From: Cellvibrio sp. 79
Lineage (GTDB): Bacteria > Pseudomonadota > Gammaproteobacteria > Pseudomonadales > Cellvibrionaceae
Assembly: GCA_003056245.1 (NCBI GenBank)
Contig: MVDH01000003.1
Location: forward strand, 392,187-456,186
Reading direction: 5' to 3'
DNA: 64,000 nucleotides
Part shown: in pieces, positions 36,686 to 45,493 of the stretch
Numbering within the stretch: position 1 is the stretch's first letter
Layout: each line of letters starts with the position of its first letter
Notes under the pieces: model-generated
What the model was told of the DNA's origin: nothing
What the model saw: only the letters and a program-made list of their open reading frames with translations
Database searches by the model: none
Program-made: the position numbers and the translations under genes

Positions 36686-38083
36686 ATGAGCAAATCAACC
36701 TCTACCAAACCTATTCTCCTGATCGTTGAAGATGATACCGGTCTGCAAAGTCAATTGCGCTGGCACTTCGACCAATACGAAACCGTTGTTGCCGATAACC
36801 GCCAGGATGCAATTGCCGCATTGCGCCTGCATGAGGCGCCGGTGATTATCCAGGATTTGGGTTTGCCGCCCGATGAGGACGGCGTGGACGAAGGTTTTAA
36901 ATGTATCCAGGATATATTGCGCATCGCCCCGAACAGTAAAATTATTGTCATGACCGGAAAAACTGACCATGACAATGCCCTGCGCGCAGTTGCCATGGGC
37001 GCTTATGATTTCTACCAAAAACCCGTTGACCCCAATACCCTCGACTTAATAGTCCAGCGCGCTTTCCATATCTTTGAGCTGGAAGATTACAACCGCCGGA
37101 TTAGTATCTCCCAGCAAGCCCCACTGGAAGGGCTGATTACCAATGATCCGCAGATGCTGAAAATCTGCCGTCAACTTGAAAAAATTTCACCGACCACGGT
37201 AACCTGCACATTACTAGGGGAAAGCGGCACGGGCAAAGAAGTTATGGCCCGCGCCATCCATCAACTCAGCCCGCGCAAAAATAAACGCTTTGTTGCCATC
37301 AATTGCGCTGCTGTACCTGAGAATCTGATCGAAAGTGAACTGTTCGGCTACGAAAAAGGCGCATTCACTGGCGCTAACAAAACTACCATCGGAAAAATAG
37401 AGACTGCACATGAAGGCACACTGTTTCTCGATGAAATTGGTGACATGCCTCTCAATTTACAAGCAAAGCTTTTGCGCTTTTTACAAGAACGGGTTATTGA
37501 GCGTGTCGGCGGAAGAGCTGAAATTTCTGTTGATGTCAGAGTCATCTGCGCGACCAACAAAAATCTTGAAGCCATGGTGCATAACGGCAGTTTTCGCGAA
37601 GATCTTTTCTACCGAATCTGCGAGATGACAGTAAACATTCCCCCTTTGCGTAATCGACTGGGCGACAAGGTGTTGCTGGCGCGCCATTTCAAATTACAGT
37701 TTGCCAAGGAGCACGGCCAAAACGTCACTGGTTTCACACCCGACGCCATAGCCGCCATAGAGAATTACACTTGGCCGGGCAATATTCGCGAAATGGAAAA
37801 CAAAATAAAACGCGCTGTCATCATGACTGATGGGAAGCACATCACGCGCGAAGATTTAGGCTTGGCAGAAGCAGGTGAGCTATCGCTCAATTTGCGGCAT
37901 GTCCGCCAGGAAGCTGAACGCGGAGCCATACTGCGCGCGCTCAGCATGACTGACAACAATATTTCAGCCGCCGCCAAGCTGCTCGGGGTCACGCGTCCGA
38001 CCTTTTATGACTTGATTAAAAAATACGATATGAATCAACAAGATTTGATAAACAACAATGATCACGAAAAAAGTAATGACTGA
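36686..38083 (+). CDS. prsR: PEP-CTERM-box response regulator PrsR (sigma-54 activator)
   Basis: 465 residues. REC domain with phospho-acceptor Asp in IIQDLGLPP (about 57) and the DGVDEGF insert seen in PrsR. The AAA+ domain has Walker A GESGTGKE, the sigma-54-contact loop GAFTGA, and FLDEIGDMPL. The C-terminal Fis-type helix-turn-helix is NISAAAKLLGVTRPTFYDLIKKY. It should activate sigma-54 promoters of PEP-CTERM genes; one such promoter lies at 39421-39435. A small CTGCC/GGCAG hairpin follows the stop; the rest of the 225-base gap to the next gene shows nothing else. Confidence 0.94.
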   Translation: MSKSTSTKPILLIVEDDTGLQSQLRWHFDQYETVVADNRQDAIAALRLHEAPVIIQDLGLPPDEDGVDEGFKCIQDILRIAPNSKIIVMTGKTDHDNALRAVAMGAYDFYQKPVDPNTLDLIVQRAFHIFELEDYNRRISISQQAPLEGLITNDPQMLKICRQLEKISPTTVTCTLLGESGTGKEVMARAIHQLSPRKNKRFVAINCAAVPENLIESELFGYEKGAFTGANKTTIGKIETAHEGTLFLDEIGDMPLNLQAKLLRFLQERVIERVGGRAEISVDVRVICATNKNLEAMVHNGSFREDLFYRICEMTVNIPPLRNRLGDKVLLARHFKLQFAKEHGQNVTGFTPDAIAAIENYTWPGNIREMENKIKRAVIMTDGKHITREDLGLAEAGELSLNLRHVRQEAERGAILRALSMTDNNISAAAKLLGVTRPTFYDLIKKYDMNQQDLINNNDHEKSND

Positions 38084-38308
38084 ATGCTGCCCCCTTCGGC
38101 AGAGACACTATGGATCAACAAATAAAAAGCTATATGGAAACCCGACAACAAACAAAACAGTCGTCACATTACACCCAATATCGATCTCAATTTTGAGAAA
38201 AATTGCAAAGTGAATTCAGATTGCAACCACTAGTTGTTAACAATCTACTTTACTGTGCATTCTGGCTCGCTATCCCTTCAGCGTAGGATTTACAAAATTT
38301 AGGTAACA

Positions 38309-39304
38309 ATGATGTACGAATTTGCAAAACGTTTCGCCGGAGCGATGCTAGCCATCACAGCGGCACTTTATTTGACCGCATGCGGTGGAGCTGCAAATGA
38401 AGAATCCACAGCACCACCCGCCAATAAACCTACGTCAAGTGCGACAATAACATCGACCTCCACTGAAGCGTCAAGCAAACCAGCTGAGGCTAGCAGCAGC
38501 ATTTTCAGCTCATCGTCAAGCTCTCAATCCAGCTCATTAATCAATGCTGTAAGCACATCATCCTCATCGTCATTAGTTTATCAGCGCGCCTCTCGTTCAA
38601 GCAGTTCAGCCGATCAAAACAGTTCCGTAAATGACACAACCGCTCCCAGCAAAGTCAAATTACTAACTTATAAAATAGGTACGACCAGCCTGACATTTAT
38701 CTGGGATCACGCTGTAGATGACCAAGGGGTGGATGAGTATGTACTTGAGCGTGACGGCCAGGAAATAGCACGCCTGGAATACCCCACCTACATTCATGAA
38801 GACAAAGGGCTCAGCCCTTACACCAGCTACTCGTATTCACTACGCGCGCTTGATTACGGCGGGAATCTCTCTGAGCAATCATCACCAACTGTTGCCCGAA
38901 CCTTACGAGCAAATACCCCAAATTCATCATCTGAAGCTGCCATTTCATCCTCATCGCAATCAAGCTCAAGTAGCAATGAACAAGCCAGCAGCTCCTCGTC
39001 TTCAAGCAACAGCAGTAATAGCAGTAGCTCCACAAGCTCAACCGCAACCAATTACAGCGTACACGTAAAATGGCAGCACCCGACCCAGCGGGCCAATGGG
39101 GCCTATCTTGAGTTGCAAGAAATTGCAGGCTATGAAATCCGTAAAAAGAATAATTCAACAGGGGATGTTATCTTCATAGTGGTAGAAGGCAACGCACAAA
39201 CAGACTTCATAATGGATGACATAACTGCTGATGACGTCATTGATATCACGGTCTACGACACCAACAAGCTTTACAGCGAATTCGTACGATTATATCCGCA
39301 ATAA
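38309..39304 (+). CDS. Lipoprotein with serine-rich linkers and fibronectin-III-like domains
   Basis: 331 residues; AGGTAA just upstream of the ATG. Lipobox LTAC with Cys25 followed by Gly, so outer-membrane sorting is expected. A serine-rich stretch (about 40-115) leads to a fibronectin-III domain (about 112-198; APSKVKLL, LTFIWDHAVDDQGVDEYVLERDG, YSYSLRALD). A second serine-rich linker (205-248) leads to a C-terminal domain with VHVKWQHPTQRANGAYLELQEIAGYEI, also fibronectin-like. No catalytic domain is present. Its place between prsR and the PEP-CTERM gene suggests a surface or matrix-binding role, but this is inference. Confidence 0.82.
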   Translation: MMYEFAKRFAGAMLAITAALYLTACGGAANEESTAPPANKPTSSATITSTSTEASSKPAEASSSIFSSSSSSQSSSLINAVSTSSSSSLVYQRASRSSSSADQNSSVNDTTAPSKVKLLTYKIGTTSLTFIWDHAVDDQGVDEYVLERDGQEIARLEYPTYIHEDKGLSPYTSYSYSLRALDYGGNLSEQSSPTVARTLRANTPNSSSEAAISSSSQSSSSSNEQASSSSSSSNSSNSSSSTSSTATNYSVHVKWQHPTQRANGAYLELQEIAGYEIRKKNNSTGDVIFIVVEGNAQTDFIMDDITADDVIDITVYDTNKLYSEFVRLYPQ

Positions 39305-39387
39305 TGTGCGTTCCGATGGGCGATACCCCCCTCTATAGGTGTGTCGCCATTTTTTACACATTGCACAAAACAACACTCACAAAAAAA

Positions 39388-39414
39388 TTTAAGTCATTGT
39401 TTTGTATGCTTAAA
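39388..39414. promoter_or_regulatory. Inverted repeat upstream of the PEP-CTERM promoter, candidate PrsR site
   Basis: TTTAAG (39388-39393) and CTTAAA (39409-39414), with CAT/ATG also pairing inside after a one-base bulge. It lies immediately upstream of the sigma-54 promoter, close for a typical enhancer-binding activator, so the role is tentative. Confidence 0.4.
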
Positions 39415-39420
39415 AATACA

Positions 39421-39435
39421 TGGCACGAATAATGC
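39421..39435 (+). promoter_or_regulatory. Near-consensus sigma-54 promoter of the PEP-CTERM gene
   Basis: TGGCACGAATAATGC matches the -24 element TGGCACG exactly, keeps GG-N10-GC spacing, and has TGC followed by T residues at -12. The predicted start is about 40 bases before the PEP-CTERM ATG (39489). PrsR, a sigma-54 activator, is encoded 1.3 kb upstream. Confidence 0.85.
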
Positions 39436-39488
39436 TTTTTTAATTAAGCTTTTAGCATTCACTCACATCCACACGGAAGGATATTGTC

Positions 39489-40235
39489 ATGAAACTTACA
39501 TTTAAAACTTTACTTGCCAGCAGTGCGCTGGTTTTTGCTTCTGCCAGCTCCCAAGCGGCATTACTCTCTATTAACTTCAGCACTGATGCAAATGCCGAAG
39601 CTAATTTCCTGTCTTCACTTGCAGGCACCAAAGCGACTGAAACATTCAATAGCTTGGGTGGAGCCTATGAAAGCATTGGTAGCGGCGACCAAAACAAGTG
39701 GGAAAATCGCAACAGCGTATTTAACACAGCCGTTGGTACCTTCAAGTTAATCACCCCAGGTCAAACAGCTGGCAACCCACACAATGACCAATTAATGATT
39801 GAAAGTAGCAAAACCGGTGAGTTCGGCCGTCAATCTTTGGCAAGCAACAACAAAGATTTTTGGCTGGACAGCAATGATGCCGAGCTGGTTACCTGGACTT
39901 TCGGTGCGCCATTGACTGGCAGCTTTAACGCTTTCGGTTTTTACATTTCCGATGCTACTGACCAAGGTGCAACTCTTACTCTAAAGTTCACTGACGGCAC
40001 ATCAACTCAAGTAACCATTCCTGCTTTCAGTAGCAATGGAAACGTTGGCTATGTGACAATCAAAAGTGATGAAAACATTCTTGGCGGCGTACTGGAATTC
40101 ATCAACAGCAACAACCATGACGGTTGGGGCATTGATGACGTAACTGTAGGTACCGTACCAGAGCCAAGCACCCTGTTGTTAATGGGTTTGGGCTTGTTAG
40201 GTTTAGGTGCTGCGCGTCGTCGCAACGCTGCCTGA
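39489..40235 (+). CDS. PEP-CTERM sorting-domain protein
   Basis: 248 residues; GGAAGGA upstream of the ATG. The signal peptide is cleaved near SSQA|ALLS (about 23). A beta-rich middle of about 195 residues (LVTWTFGAPLTGSFNAFGFYISD, WGIDDVTVG) resembles secreted PEP-CTERM proteins of unknown fold. The sorting tag follows: P224-E-P226 in VPEPSTLLL, a hydrophobic helix (MGLGLLGLGA) and the basic tail ARRRNAA. The exosortase next door should cleave or anchor it at the surface. It has a sigma-54 promoter in front and a strong terminator behind, so it is a single-gene unit. Confidence 0.95.
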   Translation: MKLTFKTLLASSALVFASASSQAALLSINFSTDANAEANFLSSLAGTKATETFNSLGGAYESIGSGDQNKWENRNSVFNTAVGTFKLITPGQTAGNPHNDQLMIESSKTGEFGRQSLASNNKDFWLDSNDAELVTWTFGAPLTGSFNAFGFYISDATDQGATLTLKFTDGTSTQVTIPAFSSNGNVGYVTIKSDENILGGVLEFINSNNHDGWGIDDVTVGTVPEPSTLLLMGLGLLGLGAARRRNAA

Positions 40236-40263
40236 TTTGCAGATACCAGGTAACGACCTTTGA

Positions 40264-40294
40264 AAAGCCGGCACTAATTGTGCCGGCTTTTCTT
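40264..40294 (+). terminator. Rho-independent terminator of the PEP-CTERM gene
   Basis: GAAAAGCCGGCAC (40264-40276) and GTGCCGGCTTTTC (40282-40294) form a perfect 13-base-pair stem with a TAATT loop, followed by TTTT. Confidence 0.9.
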
Positions 40295-40296
40295 TT

Positions 40297-40339
40297 ACCT
40301 TAAAGACTAACTATAAAAAGTAATACGCTTAAGGTAACA
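40297..40339. promoter_or_regulatory. Inverted repeat in the exosortase promoter region
   Basis: TTACCTTAA (40297-40305) and TTAAGGTAA (40331-40339) are perfect inverted copies around 25 bases. A second palindrome TGGAAA-AA-TTTCCA follows at 40344-40357, just before the exosortase ATG. The CTTAA core recalls the repeat before the PEP-CTERM promoter. No GG-N10-GC promoter is seen here. Confidence 0.4.
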
Positions 40340-40368
40340 TTTGGAAAAATTTCCACCTGGACCCCCGC

Positions 40369-41811
40369 ATGGAAGTTACTCATCCGAACACCCCTCTTAC
40401 TCAGTCCTGGTACTTAAAACTGATCCCTTCAGCATTAATTTTGCTGGCGGCATGCCTTTATTTTGAAACAACGAATGCACTTTTTATTCGCTGGGTAAAG
40501 TGGGATGAAAGTCTTTCTCATGGGCTAATCATCATTGGGTTATTTTTTTATTTTTTACTTATCTCATCCCCAATAAATGCACAAAAGGACTCATTCATCA
40601 TACGATCGCTAGGGCTCATAGCACTCGGTGGCAGTTCTTTGGCATGGTATTTTTCCAATCTCATCAATTTACAAATAATCGAACAATTATCCCTACTGTC
40701 CATTATGATTTTTTTATTCATGGCAGCTTTTGGATTACAAGCCTTAAAACGACATATCAGCTTATTTTTATTACTGATTTTTACAATTCCCATATGGGAT
40801 CAATTAACCGATCCATTAGTCAATCTTAGCGGACTCATTGTTGGAAAACTGGTTCGCCTGATCGGTTTACCTGCAGTGATCGATAGCAATAGTATTTTTA
40901 TTCCCTTTGGTGAAATTGTTATTGCAGATGGATGCTCGGGACTACGTTACCTGACCATATCACTTGCTATCGCCTACATCATTAGCTATCTGAATGGGTA
41001 TTCGCTAAAGAGGTTGTTACTAGCACTGATTATTGCCACAGTGATTGGACTTGCCGCCAATTGGTTGCGCATTTTTATCCTCGTTATAGTTGGCTATGAA
41101 TCACAGATGCAAAGCTCACTAATGAGTGATCATGAATATTTTGGCTGGGTTCTTTTTGCGATTATTTTGTTTCCTGCAATTTATTTTGCGCCCGTGGTAA
41201 AACCATCATCTGCACCAGGTTCAGAACATAAATCCAAACCCAAATTGGTTACTGCAATAATACTTTTAAGCCTAGGCCCCGTGCTTAATAATTTTTTGAT
41301 TGTTACGCCAGTTGTAGCGCCGATTGCGAATGAAATACCGCATGAATATTCACCAGTCCCTGAAAATAGAATGCCTGTAAAAGTTGAGCTGCCTCCAGCA
41401 GATAAAACTGAAAGCGCCGTCGACCAACATCAGGTTTATATACAGATCAACCATTTTCAAAGAAAAACCGATGATGAAAAATTAGTCCCATACATCCCGA
41501 GACTTTATGATCATGTCACTTGGTCTTTGATTTCCCAAACGAAAGCAAATGATAATAGCGGGCTTAACATACAGATATTTCGCAACAAACATAGCGGCGC
41601 AATCATCGCCCAGAGCCAATGGTTTAATGTAGCAAAAATGCAAACGAACAATTATGCAATTGCAAAATTTTTACAAATTCCGGCAATTATTTCCGGTAAA
41701 AACAATTTCACTATTTATACCTTGCAAAGCATTTGCACTACATCAAATTGTTCTAATGAAATAAGCAATATTCAAAATTTAAGCAAAATTTTAATCGCTA
41801 CAAACAACTAA
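40369..41811 (+). CDS. xrtA: Exosortase A with fused EpsI-like C-terminal domain
   Basis: 480 residues. About nine membrane helices in 1-285 carry the catalytic triad: C189 in ADGCSGLRYL, R234 in AANWLRIF and H255 in SDHEYFGW. The periplasmic C-terminal part (about 320-480) resembles the EpsI domain often fused to or next to exosortase A. The enzyme is thought to recognise and cleave PEP-CTERM tags at the inner membrane. First gene of a rightward operon; the next gene starts nine bases after its stop. PrsK/PrsR nearby support the XrtA class. Confidence 0.93.
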   Translation: MEVTHPNTPLTQSWYLKLIPSALILLAACLYFETTNALFIRWVKWDESLSHGLIIIGLFFYFLLISSPINAQKDSFIIRSLGLIALGGSSLAWYFSNLINLQIIEQLSLLSIMIFLFMAAFGLQALKRHISLFLLLIFTIPIWDQLTDPLVNLSGLIVGKLVRLIGLPAVIDSNSIFIPFGEIVIADGCSGLRYLTISLAIAYIISYLNGYSLKRLLLALIIATVIGLAANWLRIFILVIVGYESQMQSSLMSDHEYFGWVLFAIILFPAIYFAPVVKPSSAPGSEHKSKPKLVTAIILLSLGPVLNNFLIVTPVVAPIANEIPHEYSPVPENRMPVKVELPPADKTESAVDQHQVYIQINHFQRKTDDEKLVPYIPRLYDHVTWSLISQTKANDNSGLNIQIFRNKHSGAIIAQSQWFNVAKMQTNNYAIAKFLQIPAIISGKNNFTIYTLQSICTTSNCSNEISNIQNLSKILIATNN

Positions 41812-41820
41812 GGAGTTAGA

Positions 41821-42960
41821 GTGGAAATTTTTTTTTGGTTAAGCAGCCTGCTTGTTATCTATATATATATAGGCTATCCCGTACTCCTCAAGTTCCTGCC
41901 GAAAATACCCAAGTATTCAGAAAATGCCAATGAGTATTATCCAAATGTTACCGTTTTAATACCTGCGTTTAATGAAGAAAAACATATAGAAGGTACAATA
42001 AAAAATAAACTTGATTCCAACTACCCGTCCGATAAATTACAGATAATTGTTATCTCTGACGAATCAGAAGACAGCACCGACGAATTGGTTAAAGCATATG
42101 CAATAAAAGATCCGCGCATCACATTAATAAGGCAATCGCCTAGACAGGGAAAAACTGCAGGGTTAAATCTTGCAATTCCTCACGCAAATGGCGAGGTAGT
42201 TGTTTTTTCTGATGCAAATAGTCATTACCATCCCGATGCAATCCAACACCTTGTGAATACGTTTCAGGATCCGGATATTGGTTACGTCACCGGAAAAATG
42301 GTGTATGTCAATGAAGATGGCAACCTTATTGGCGATGGCTGCAGCGCTTACATGAAATATGAAAACCATATGCGAGAGCTGGAAACACAAACCGGTTCGG
42401 TCGTGGGCGTAGATGGTGGCATAGATGCGATTCGCAAAGAACTTTACCAACCTATGAATGCGGACCAGCTGCCCGATTTCGTCCTGCCCTTGAAAGTAGT
42501 TACTCAAGGCAAAAGAGTTGCTTACTGCGAGAAGGCTTTACTAAACGAAGAATCCCTCAGTTCTGCACAATCAGAATTCCGGATGCGGGTTCGCGTTTCC
42601 TTGCGTGCATATTGGGCCATGTGGGACATGAAACATCTTTTCAACCCATTTAAATACCAATGGTTCAGTTTGCAAATTACCTCTCACAAACTACTGCGCT
42701 ATTTAGCTTTTATCCCGCTGTTTGTTGCATTTGTTACCAACGGCTTAATTACCGGTGAAGGTATTTTTTACAAAGCATCATTCATTGCTCAAATTACGTT
42801 TTATAGTATCGCTGCTTTTGTAGCGCTGAATGATGGCAGCAAAAACCGGATTTTCGGGCTTGCGCATTATTTTTGCTTGATCAATATCGCCTCTGCAATG
42901 GCATTTATTAAATTCCTCAAACGCGAAAAAATTGTACTTTGGAAACCGCGTGTTGGGTGA
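41821..42960 (+). CDS. Membrane glycosyltransferase family 2
   Basis: 379 residues from GTG 41821, with AAGGAG five bases upstream. An N-terminal helix, then a GT-A domain: VTVLIPAFNEEKHI, VISDESEDSTDE, FSDANSHYHPDA (DxD-like metal site) and VDGGIDAIRKELY. C-terminal membrane helices (about 285-375). This layout is that of processive or lipid-linked GT2 enzymes. Likely adds sugars during exopolysaccharide assembly; donor and acceptor unknown. Confidence 0.87.
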   Translation: MEIFFWLSSLLVIYIYIGYPVLLKFLPKIPKYSENANEYYPNVTVLIPAFNEEKHIEGTIKNKLDSNYPSDKLQIIVISDESEDSTDELVKAYAIKDPRITLIRQSPRQGKTAGLNLAIPHANGEVVVFSDANSHYHPDAIQHLVNTFQDPDIGYVTGKMVYVNEDGNLIGDGCSAYMKYENHMRELETQTGSVVGVDGGIDAIRKELYQPMNADQLPDFVLPLKVVTQGKRVAYCEKALLNEESLSSAQSEFRMRVRVSLRAYWAMWDMKHLFNPFKYQWFSLQITSHKLLRYLAFIPLFVAFVTNGLITGEGIFYKASFIAQITFYSIAAFVALNDGSKNRIFGLAHYFCLINIASAMAFIKFLKREKIVLWKPRVG

Positions 42961-43002
42961 GATCGATAATTGCACTAACTATTTTTTGGAATTATTTAAT
43001 TT

Positions 43003-44115
43003 GTGAACATTTTGTTTTTAGCAGATTCATTACATAGCATTGCTGCTGGTAGTGAACGACAAATTTATAAGTTGATTGATGGCCTGGTTGCAAAAGGGCA
43101 TAAAGTTAGTCTTAAACTTCTGAGGCAAACTGATTTTACTCGCCAACTAACGGATTTCCCATGTCCCGTGGCCGCGTTGGATATTCACAGTATTGCCAGC
43201 ATCAACGCTATAAAAACCATGATCAACTTGCGCCAGCAAATTATTAAAGATCAGGTGGATGTAGTTCATGCATATTTTCCGGACTCTTGCATACTTGCAC
43301 CTTTATTTTTAAAGACAAAAAGAAATGTATTATTCACATCCCGGCGAGATATGGGTTTAATTTATCAAGGTAAACCTGCCTGGATATATGGAATATTGTC
43401 AAAACGTACCGACGCTGTTATCTCCAACTCAAAAGCGGTAAGCGATTTTATTTCTGTAAAAGAAAAGCTGAAGGCAAAAAAAACCAGGGTGATATACAAC
43501 GGGCTGGAGGAATATACGGCGGAGTTAGAAGATAGTTTTACTATTTTTAACCAGGAAAACTCTACAAAATTAATATTAGTGGCCAACATAAAACCCGTAA
43601 AACGAACGCTGGATGCAGTTATTGCTACCACTCAACTTATTGAAAAGGGCCACAACCTGGAATTAACACTCGTAGGTGAAGACCAGGATAAGGATTATGT
43701 GGCACGAATTGTTGATGTCATTAATAAAACCAATACCGGCAATCGCATTAAACTAACTGGTTCAATTAGTGAGCCTCGTCGCCTTTTATCACAAGCGCAT
43801 GTTGGCCTACTCGTATCCGAGTCAGAAGGTTTATCCAATACAATAATGGAGTATATGCACGCGGGGCTGCCAGTTATTGCAACGAATGTCGGGGGCAATC
43901 CCGAGTTAGTTATTGACAAGCAAACCGGGCTGCTGATCGAAAAAGGAAATATTGAGCAGCTTAAATCGGCCATTATTTCTTTGGCAGGCGATATAGAGCT
44001 GCGCAAATCACTTGGTGCAAAGGGAAAATTACTCATTCAAAAAGAGTTTTCCATCGCAGCACTAATTTCTAAACATGAAGAAATTTACATTAGCAAGAGT
44101 GCGCATGCGCAATGA
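43003..44115 (+). CDS. Glycosyltransferase family 4
   Basis: 370 residues from a GTG start. GT-B fold: N-terminal FLADSLHSIAAGSERQIYKLIDGL, VDVVHAYFPDS, and a C-terminal donor domain with LVANIKPVKRTLDAV, LTLVGEDQDKDY, and the nucleotide-sugar signature SEGLSNTIMEYMHAGLPVIATNVGG. Cytoplasmic, retaining. Its end overlaps the CapK-like gene by four bases (ATGA), which indicates coupled translation. Confidence 0.9.
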   Translation: MNILFLADSLHSIAAGSERQIYKLIDGLVAKGHKVSLKLLRQTDFTRQLTDFPCPVAALDIHSIASINAIKTMINLRQQIIKDQVDVVHAYFPDSCILAPLFLKTKRNVLFTSRRDMGLIYQGKPAWIYGILSKRTDAVISNSKAVSDFISVKEKLKAKKTRVIYNGLEEYTAELEDSFTIFNQENSTKLILVANIKPVKRTLDAVIATTQLIEKGHNLELTLVGEDQDKDYVARIVDVINKTNTGNRIKLTGSISEPRRLLSQAHVGLLVSESEGLSNTIMEYMHAGLPVIATNVGGNPELVIDKQTGLLIEKGNIEQLKSAIISLAGDIELRKSLGAKGKLLIQKEFSIAALISKHEEIYISKSAHAQ

Positions 44116-45458
44116 AAATAATTGACAAATTAATTGGGAAAGTTGCTTATTTTTTGTGGGAAACGAAAGAAGGTGGAAACCGTCTTGCCGAATTAAAGCA
44201 ACTACATAATCTGGATTATGTAAAAAATGAAACACTCAAGCAGTTACAGGAAGAGAAGTTAACTCTTTTAATTAGTCACGCCTATAAAACCAGTGACTGG
44301 TATCGCTCCATTATCGAACGGGCCAATATTGATCCCGAGAAAAAGATTAGCCTTGAAGACCTGAAAAAACTACCTGTCACTACAAAAATCGATATTCGTG
44401 AAAATACACAAAAGTTCATCAGCACTAATTATGCATCAAACAAATTGGTCACAGCCAAAACAGGTGGTTCTACAGGAGTATCACTTAATTTATATTTCGA
44501 TGAACTTTGCCAACAGAAACGCAATGCAGCACAAATGTATGCAGATGAGCTGGCAGGCTGGGAAATAGGCGCAAGAGTTGCAGCAGTATGGGGTAATCCT
44601 CCCATTGCACGTACATTCAAACAAAAAGTGCGCAGCTATTTATTGGAGCGTACAATTTATCTGGACACCATGGATCTAAATTCAACTTCCATGGGAGCTT
44701 TCGTAAAACACTGGCAGCAATTCCAACCAGAAGTTATTTTCGGCCACTCACATTCTATTTTTATTTTTGCTAAATATTTGGTGGAAAATAATATTCAAGC
44801 TCTCCGTCCAAAGGGCATAGTTACCACATCAATGATGCTGCTTGATCAAGAGCGTGTGATTATCGAGCAGGCATTTAATTGCAGTGTAACCAACCGTTAT
44901 GGTTGTGAAGAGGTCGGGCTTATTGCAGTGGAATGTGATCGGCACGAAGGAATGCATATCAATAGCCCACACATTATTCTTGAATGCCTGGATGCAAATG
45001 ATCAACCTGTCGCGCCGGGTGAGCCAGGCAAGCTGGTAATTACAGATTTGAACAATTTTGGTATGCCATTAATTCGTTACAGAGTTGAAGATGTCGGTGT
45101 ACTGTCAAACCAGCTATGCTCTTGTGGCCGCGCAACGCCTTTACTAAAACGTCTGGAAGGAAGAGTTGCTGATTTCCTTAAAAAGGCTGATGGAGGCCAA
45201 GTTGCTGGTGTATCACTGGTAGAACGTACGCTAACTAAAATCCCGGGCATTGAGCAGATGCAACTCGTTCAGGAAAAAATTGATGAACTCATTATTAATC
45301 GCGTCAAAGGCGCAGAATATAACGCGGAAACTGACTCACACCTGATTGATGAATTTCGTCAGGTTTTTGGTAGCAGCGTTTCATTTGTTATTAATGATGT
45401 ACCGGCTATTCCACAGGAAAAATCTGGCAAGTATAGATTTTCAATCTGCAAAATTTAA
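44112..45458 (+). CDS. CapK/phenylacetate-CoA-ligase-like adenylate-forming enzyme
   Basis: 448 residues of the PaaK-like branch of the AMP-binding superfamily: phosphate loop TGGSTGVSL, NRYGCEEVGLIAVEC, LVITDLNNFGMPLIRYRVEDVG, and the CSCGR...RLEGRVADFL segment that precedes the C-terminal cap. Such genes recur in capsule and exopolysaccharide clusters, where the substrate is rarely known. It probably activates an acyl or amino acid that decorates the polymer. Start overlaps the preceding glycosyltransferase by four bases. Confidence 0.88.
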   Translation: MKIIDKLIGKVAYFLWETKEGGNRLAELKQLHNLDYVKNETLKQLQEEKLTLLISHAYKTSDWYRSIIERANIDPEKKISLEDLKKLPVTTKIDIRENTQKFISTNYASNKLVTAKTGGSTGVSLNLYFDELCQQKRNAAQMYADELAGWEIGARVAAVWGNPPIARTFKQKVRSYLLERTIYLDTMDLNSTSMGAFVKHWQQFQPEVIFGHSHSIFIFAKYLVENNIQALRPKGIVTTSMMLLDQERVIIEQAFNCSVTNRYGCEEVGLIAVECDRHEGMHINSPHIILECLDANDQPVAPGEPGKLVITDLNNFGMPLIRYRVEDVGVLSNQLCSCGRATPLLKRLEGRVADFLKKADGGQVAGVSLVERTLTKIPGIEQMQLVQEKIDELIINRVKGAEYNAETDSHLIDEFRQVFGSSVSFVINDVPAIPQEKSGKYRFSICKI

Positions 45459-45493
45459 TTGGTTTTGATAACTGTTAATGGTCTATCCACTGT

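Noticed and set aside
38940-39050. Repetitive AGC/TCA serine codons in the lipoprotein gene
   Set aside because: This is a serine-rich linker typical of these bacteria, not a mobile or CRISPR-like repeat.
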